Source: Roseiflexus sp. RS-1
GTDB taxonomy: Bacteria > Chloroflexota > Chloroflexia > Chloroflexales > Roseiflexaceae
Assembly (NCBI RefSeq): GCF_000016665.1
Contig: NC_009523.1
Coordinates: forward strand, 1,860,001-1,924,000
DNA: 64,000 bases
Reading direction: 5' to 3'
The translations under genes and the position numbers were made by a program. The notes beneath the pieces were generated by a model. That model saw only the letters and a list, made by a program, of their open reading frames with translations. It was not told the DNA's origin and searched no databases. This document shows, one piece after another, positions 60,273 through 64,000 of this stretch. Each line of letters begins with the position of its first letter. Within the stretch, counting starts at the first letter, position 1.

Positions 60273-60920
60273 TTACACATACGCATCGAAGCGCACCGGT
60301 TGCTCAAAGCGAACGGCAAGACCGCTCGGACCGAAGATCGATGCGTGGATCGAGTCGATCCGCGACGCATACCCGGCGAATGGAACCATGGTGGTGCTCA
60401 TCGCGGTCAGGATCTGCGCGCGCAGGTTGACCTCATACAATCCCGGCGCGTTCGGCGTCAGCGTGATGGCGTTAAGGATGAAGGGCACAGGCGCCAGGTT
60501 GCCATTCACTGTTCCACTCAGCGCTGCATCGTGACTCACCGTGGTGACGTTCGTGGTGTCGTACATGATCCGGTAGGGCAACAACGCGCCGCCGATGATC
60601 TGCATCGGCGAAGGCATCGGCGGACCAAACGGGTTGAGGAACAGCACGGTGAAGATCACCACTGACTGACCGACCCGCACAATCGGATTGGGCTTGGGGA
60701 AGCCAAGATCAAACGGCGCCGAGAACGGACCGATCGCCATGATGTCCCACCAGTTGGTTGGCGCGGCGATTTCGGGGCGCCAGCTGGCTTTTGCCTCCTC
60801 ATACGCTGCTTCGAGTCGCTCCAGGAGCGCTGCCTGCAATTCTTCAACCGCCAGTTCAGCCTTCTCAACCTCCGCGCCCTTTGCCGCCACCAGTTCCCGC
60901 TTTGCAGTTGCGACTGCCAT
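60273..60920 (-). CDS. Uncharacterised coiled-coil/beta-sandwich protein, first gene of the protease cassette
   Basis: 215 residues, no signal peptide. The N-terminal 50 residues are a charged coiled coil (KRELVAAKGAEVEKAELAVEELQAALLERLEAAYEEA). The rest is a beta-rich domain (PIVRVGQSVVIFTVLFLNP, LPYRIMYDTTNVTTVSHDAAL, APGLYEVNLRAQILTAMS). I recognise no family. An AGGAAAGGGG precedes the ATG. It could be the bait or substrate of the protease gene that follows it by 75 bases. Confidence 0.75.
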   Translation of the reverse strand: MAVATAKRELVAAKGAEVEKAELAVEELQAALLERLEAAYEEAKASWRPEIAAPTNWWDIMAIGPFSAPFDLGFPKPNPIVRVGQSVVIFTVLFLNPFGPPMPSPMQIIGGALLPYRIMYDTTNVTTVSHDAALSGTVNGNLAPVPFILNAITLTPNAPGLYEVNLRAQILTAMSTTMVPFAGYASRIDSIHASIFGPSGLAVRFEQPVRFDAYV

Positions 60921-60951
60921 AGGTTGTACCCCTTTCCTTTCTTTAGACTAC

Positions 60952-61037
60952 GTGCATTGTTCACGCGCAAGCCAAGTGTAGCCGGCGCTGCTCACGGCTC
61001 GCTTGGCGCCGGCTCAGAAAAAAGTGGGACAATGCAC
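60952..61037. repeat. Nested 86-bp palindromic element
   Basis: Outer arms GTGCATTGT (60952-60960) and ACAATGCAC (61029-61037) are perfect inverted repeats; inner arms AGCCGGCGC (60980-60988) and GCGCCGGCT (61006-61014) are also perfect. It sits just upstream of the protease cassette. No T-run suits a terminator for the minus-strand gene before it. Confidence 0.8.
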
Positions 61038-61149
61038 AGATTTTGCTCAGGTTCCGGAAGGGGCTGGAAAAAAGGCGACAGGGGACTGTCGTGAGCGGCA
61101 ACCGAACTCACGAAGAACTCACGTCTGGGGGTCCATATCGATGAGGATG

Positions 61150-61461
61150 TTATAAGCCAGCCTGTTCCATCCAGCGGATCCAGGGCAACAAAGCGTCGGT
61201 GACCGGGATGGGTCCTGGCTCATCGTGGACGACTGGCAACCTGGGGGTGGCGTTCATGCGGAGTGGAGCGGGCATCGTCTGCCGTAGACCGCCGCCGCCA
61301 ACGTGCAGCGCAGTCGGGTCGCCCTCCGCCAGAATCGTCCGGCGACGCACCGGCGACAGATTGATCAGCAGGCGACGACCACAGTGCGGACACGACCATT
61401 CTTCCGCCCCTGACGCGTGCCTGTGACGGAGCTGCAATGTGTGCAGGGGTTGATCCGACAT
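61150..61461 (-). CDS. Small zinc-ribbon-like protein
   Basis: 103 residues from MSDQPLHTLQLRHRH. One CPHCGRRL knuckle is present at about residue 24 with histidines before it (LRHRHASGAEEW), so a metal site is possible but a second cysteine pair is missing. The remainder is Pro-rich (GGGGLRQTMPAPLRMNATPRLPVVHDEPGPIPV). Function unknown. AGGAACAGG precedes the start. A TATAAT at 61509-61514 (minus strand) could be its -10. Confidence 0.65.
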   Translation of the reverse strand: MSDQPLHTLQLRHRHASGAEEWSCPHCGRRLLINLSPVRRRTILAEGDPTALHVGGGGLRQTMPAPLRMNATPRLPVVHDEPGPIPVTDALLPWIRWMEQAGL

Positions 61462-61541
61462 GTTCCTGTTCCTTTCGTGACAGATCATTAATGTTTCTCT
61501 TAACCCACATTATACACAAAACTGTATCATACGCGAACTGG

Positions 61542-61550
61542 TGGTATGAT
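61542..61550 (+). promoter_or_regulatory. Extended -10 promoter of the MFS gene
   Basis: TGGTATGAT, 41 bases before the MFS start, same form as before minC. Confidence 0.5.
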
Positions 61551-61591
61551 GTGCAACCTGAACAACAAAGTTGATAACAGGTTGTGCATCT

Positions 61592-62839
61592 ATGAATCCA
61601 TCCACGTCTTCGATGAACCCCTCCCGTTTCGTGGCGCTGCGCTATCGCGACTTCCGGCTCCTCTGGCTTGGTCAGTTTGTGTCGATCACCGGCACGCAGA
61701 TGCGCAACGTGGCTATCGCCTGGCAGATCTATCAACTGGCGCGTGTTGACAGCAGCATTCAGCCTGAACTCGCACTCGGTCTGATCGGTCTGGCGCGCGT
61801 CGTCCCACTGGTTGTCACGGCGCTCGTGAGCGGTATGGTCGCAGATCGCGTCGAACGACGCAGCATGCTGATCCTGACTTCGCTGGCAGCGCTTGGGTGC
61901 TCAGTTGTACTCGCGTTCGCCGCCGAAACGGAGCGCCCGCCGCTGGCGCTGATCTACGCGATGGTGGCGCTGGCATCGGTGGCAGGCGCGTTCGAGTTGC
62001 CAGCGCGTCAGGCGATTATTCCCAATCTCGTGGCGCCGCAGCATCTGCCCAATGCCCTGAGCCTGAATATCGTCGCCTGGCAACTTGCGACCGTGATCGG
62101 TCCGGCGTTGTCCGGCATCCTGATCGCGGCGGTTGGGGTTGCACCGGTGTACTGGATCGATGCTGCCAGTTTTCTCGCAGTGGTTGTTGCAGCGCTACTT
62201 ATGCGCACGCGCAATCTCCCCGCGCGCGCTGAACCGGTCTCGTTGCAGGCGGCGCTGGCAGGGTTGCGCTTCGTCTTTTCGCATCGCCTGATTGCAGCAA
62301 CGATGCTGCTTGATTTCTTTGCCACGTTCTTTGGCGCTACCGGTGTGTTGCTGCCGGTCTTCGCCGATCAGGTGCTGCGGGTTGGTCCAACCGAACTGGG
62401 CTGGATGTATGCAGCGCCATCGGTCGGCGCGGTGATCGCCGCCACGCTGCTGAGCGGCGTGCGCATCCCGCGTCAGGGGATGACGCTCCTGGCGGCAGTG
62501 CTGCTCTTTGGCGTATGCGTCGTGATCATCGGCGTGTCGCGCTGGCTGCCGTTGACACTGCTGGCGCTGGCAGGCATGGGCGCGGCGGATACGGTCAGCA
62601 TGGTGATCCGCGGCACGATCCGTCAGTTGCTGACCCCCGATGAGTTGCGCGGAAGAATGGTGGCGGTCACGATGATCTTTTTTGCTGGCGGTCCGCAACT
62701 GGGTGAAACCAATGCCGGGTTTATCGCCAGTCTCATCGGCGCGCCTGCAGCAGTGGCGATCGATGGTGCGGCGTGTATCGTCATAGTGATCGGGACGGCG
62801 CTCAAGGTTCGTGAGTTGCGCCAGTATGACGGTTCGTGA
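61592..62839 (+). CDS. Major facilitator superfamily exporter (EntS/MFS_3-like)
   Basis: 415 residues, about twelve membrane segments. It starts MNPSTSSMNPSRFVALRYRDFRLLWLGQFVSITGTQMRNVAIAWQIYQL, a typical MFS_3 opening; GMVADRVERRSMLI is the cytoplasmic loop 2-3 motif and GAFELPARQAIIPNLV follows. Members export siderophores or drugs; the substrate is not known. The start at 61592 is preferred over upstream TTG. Confidence 0.9.
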   Translation: MNPSTSSMNPSRFVALRYRDFRLLWLGQFVSITGTQMRNVAIAWQIYQLARVDSSIQPELALGLIGLARVVPLVVTALVSGMVADRVERRSMLILTSLAALGCSVVLAFAAETERPPLALIYAMVALASVAGAFELPARQAIIPNLVAPQHLPNALSLNIVAWQLATVIGPALSGILIAAVGVAPVYWIDAASFLAVVVAALLMRTRNLPARAEPVSLQAALAGLRFVFSHRLIAATMLLDFFATFFGATGVLLPVFADQVLRVGPTELGWMYAAPSVGAVIAATLLSGVRIPRQGMTLLAAVLLFGVCVVIIGVSRWLPLTLLALAGMGAADTVSMVIRGTIRQLLTPDELRGRMVAVTMIFFAGGPQLGETNAGFIASLIGAPAAVAIDGAACIVIVIGTALKVRELRQYDGS

Positions 62840-62860
62840 GCGTTTGACGAGCGGCGGATC

Positions 62861-63343
62861 ATGTCGCTATACTACACACGTACAGGTCTGTTCCAGCATA
62901 AGGAAACCGGAGTGACTCACCACGATAACCAATGGCGAGATATTGATCCTGCGTCGATCGATCCGGCGTGGCTGTTGAATGAGTTGAAGCAGGCGCATCT
63001 GACGATCCGCGCCCTGTTGCGCCAGCTCAGCAAGGAACAGGACCGCCATGCCGAGATCGCGCGTGCGTACAATAAAACGGTTGCCAACCTGGTCGAGATC
63101 ACGCGCGAGAACGCAGTGTTGGAGCGCGAACGCGATATGTGGAAGGCGCGCGCCGAGAGTGCGATGCGCGAGCAGGCGGAATGCAGGATTGGCACCTTTC
63201 CCTTTTCGCTCACCGCAGCCGAGATCAGCGCCATCCGCAAGGCGATGGCGCGGCTCCATCACCCCGACGCCGGCGGTGACGCCGAGCGTATGAAGCTCTG
63301 GAATGCCGCGCTCGATCCGCTCGAGGAGCGGCTCTCCTCCTGA
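62861..63343 (+). CDS. Coiled-coil protein with a degenerate C-terminal J-domain-like segment
   Basis: 160 residues; a GTG start at 62912 (AAGG eight bases before) is also possible. A helical coiled-coil part (LLNELKQAHLTIRALLRQLSKEQDRHAEIA; TRENAVLERERDMWKARAE) leads to FSLTAAEISAIRKAMARLHHPDAGGDAERMKLWNAALD. The last resembles J-domain helices II-III with the HPD tripeptide and GGD loop, but helix I is missing. It might stimulate DnaK or be a remnant fold used for something else. It begins 21 bases after the MFS stop. Confidence 0.75.
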   Translation: MSLYYTRTGLFQHKETGVTHHDNQWRDIDPASIDPAWLLNELKQAHLTIRALLRQLSKEQDRHAEIARAYNKTVANLVEITRENAVLERERDMWKARAESAMREQAECRIGTFPFSLTAAEISAIRKAMARLHHPDAGGDAERMKLWNAALDPLEERLSS

Positions 63344-63366
63344 ACCGCTCCCCCTCCTCCTCCCAT

Positions 63367-64000
63367 CTACCTGACGACAAATGATGTTACACCGGTCAGA
63401 CGACTGCGTGTGCCGTGCGCCACGATCTGATAGGTCCCCGGCGTCAGATCGGAAGGGCGATACGACAGCCATACTCGCCCTGAAGGATCGGCGGCTGATG
63501 CCACATCGAGCGGTTTGACGCCGCGGGGTGTGTTGAGCCACGTCACGACATTCTCACCCGGTACGAAGCGGTCGCTGAAAAAGGTGCGCGTCTCGTTTGC
63601 CGTTCCCTGCACCGGCTCGACGATCAACCAGACGAAGGGGGCGGTGTCGTTGCCGCCGCCGACCAGCACCGGCGCCCAGTTGCCACGTCCATTTCCACCA
63701 CGATTCTCATCAGACCAGCGGAACGTGGAACGCACATCGATGACGGTTTTGTCCGTCAGCCGGTCGTTGACCCTGAAATCGATGAAGCCACTGCGCATCT
63801 TGCCGCCGCCAAGACGACCAAAGGTTATGGTCAGTTGGGTCGGCGTCAATTCGCTTACCCAGTCGCCTGCGCTACGGTCGAACCGGCTGGCAATTGGCAG
63901 GATGTGGTTGCGGTTGTACGGGAAAACGACGGTTGTGCTGCTGGCGTCGCCTTCACCATCGTTGTAAACGCGGATTTCGTAGGTCAACGTCATGCCGCGC
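63367..64000 (-). CDS. Surface or secreted protein with DUF11-like domain, C-terminal part
   Basis: The frame ends at 63367 and stays open to the window edge, so the true start is probably outside. TLTYEIRVYNDGEGDASSTTVVFPYN is a DUF11-type beta domain, followed by another beta domain (RSGFIDFRVNDRLTDKTVIDVRSTFRW) and a C-terminal part FFSDRFVPGENVVTWLNTPRGV to TYQIVAHGTRSRLTGVTSFVVR. Domains of this kind are common in Chloroflexota cell-surface proteins. No enzymatic motif was seen. Confidence 0.75.
   Translation of the reverse strand, partial: RGMTLTYEIRVYNDGEGDASSTTVVFPYNRNHILPIASRFDRSAGDWVSELTPTQLTITFGRLGGGKMRSGFIDFRVNDRLTDKTVIDVRSTFRWSDENRGGNGRGNWAPVLVGGGNDTAPFVWLIVEPVQGTANETRTFFSDRFVPGENVVTWLNTPRGVKPLDVASAADPSGRVWLSYRPSDLTPGTYQIVAHGTRSRLTGVTSFVVR

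Noticed and set aside
60980-61014. Terminator for the zinc-ribbon gene
   Set aside because: The hairpin has no T-run on the correct side; it is better seen as part of a nested palindrome.
1-64000. tRNA or rRNA genes
   Set aside because: No cloverleaf with GTTCRANYC-type T-loop and no rRNA-like segment was noticed on reading; a covariance search could not be run.

Overview
The window looks like chromosomal DNA of a filamentous anoxygenic phototroph of the Chloroflexota, most likely Roseiflexus or a close relative. This rests on the high G+C, gene content (ferredoxin-dependent 2-oxoacid oxidoreductase korAB, a full minCDE set, secreted proteins with Pro/Thr linkers), and intergenic spacers full of short tandem heptamers and palindromic repeats. 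It is an inference; no rRNA or tRNA gene is present to fix the species.

Layout. 1-3.7 kb (minus): a partial phosphotransferase-like gene and the glycine cleavage genes gcvT-gcvH-gcvPA behind a tandem glycine riboswitch. 3.7-7.5 kb (minus): a long HEAT-repeat protein overlapping an unusual membrane-anchored response regulator. 7.7-11.2 kb (plus): a Ser/Thr kinase and a queuosine-mannosyltransferase-like glycosyltransferase, followed by an IS110 element (11.23-12.38 kb). 12.8-16.8 kb: a DUF3048 lipoprotein, then recR, a YbaB/EbfC protein and dnaX (minus). 16.8-17.8 kb: a spacer full of copies of a 116-bp repeat. 18.8-27.1 kb (minus): a catabolic/transport locus (GntR regulator, Liv ABC transporter, cyclase, BKACE enzyme, TIM-barrel protein) in which both gntR and livM are broken. 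27.6-32.1 kb: two tandem paralogous beta-propeller genes, the second split by a 71-bp insertion. 32.3-36.5 kb: pruA, an M32 carboxypeptidase and a bacterial expansin. 36.8-40.0 kb: korA and korB. 40.2-45 kb: clpP, an alpha/beta hydrolase, fabI and an AI-2E-family permease. 45.2-48.5 kb (minus): an aminotransferase and minC-minD-minE. 48.6-57.5 kb (plus): coaBC, a HEAT/SH3 membrane protein, mltG, aroE, a prepilin peptidase and a large secreted subtilase. 57.6-60.9 kb (minus): a four-gene cassette around a cytoplasmic trypsin-like protease. 61-64 kb: a zinc-ribbon protein, an MFS exporter, a degenerate J-domain protein and the end of a surface protein.

Most notable results. (1) The IS110 element can be delimited to the base. 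Its upstream non-coding RNA contains segments that match its own ends and its present insertion site, as expected for a bridge RNA, and joining its two ends would build a TTGACA-17-TATAAT promoter. (2) A 116-bp element with ATGG/CCAT ends is present in several copies, and one occupied site can be compared with an empty copy of the same 20-bp palindrome elsewhere in the window. (3) Six intergenic arrays are built from related 7-bp units. (4) There are several host-gene lesions (livM, gntR, a propeller gene) and a remnant of pruA that records a segmental duplication.
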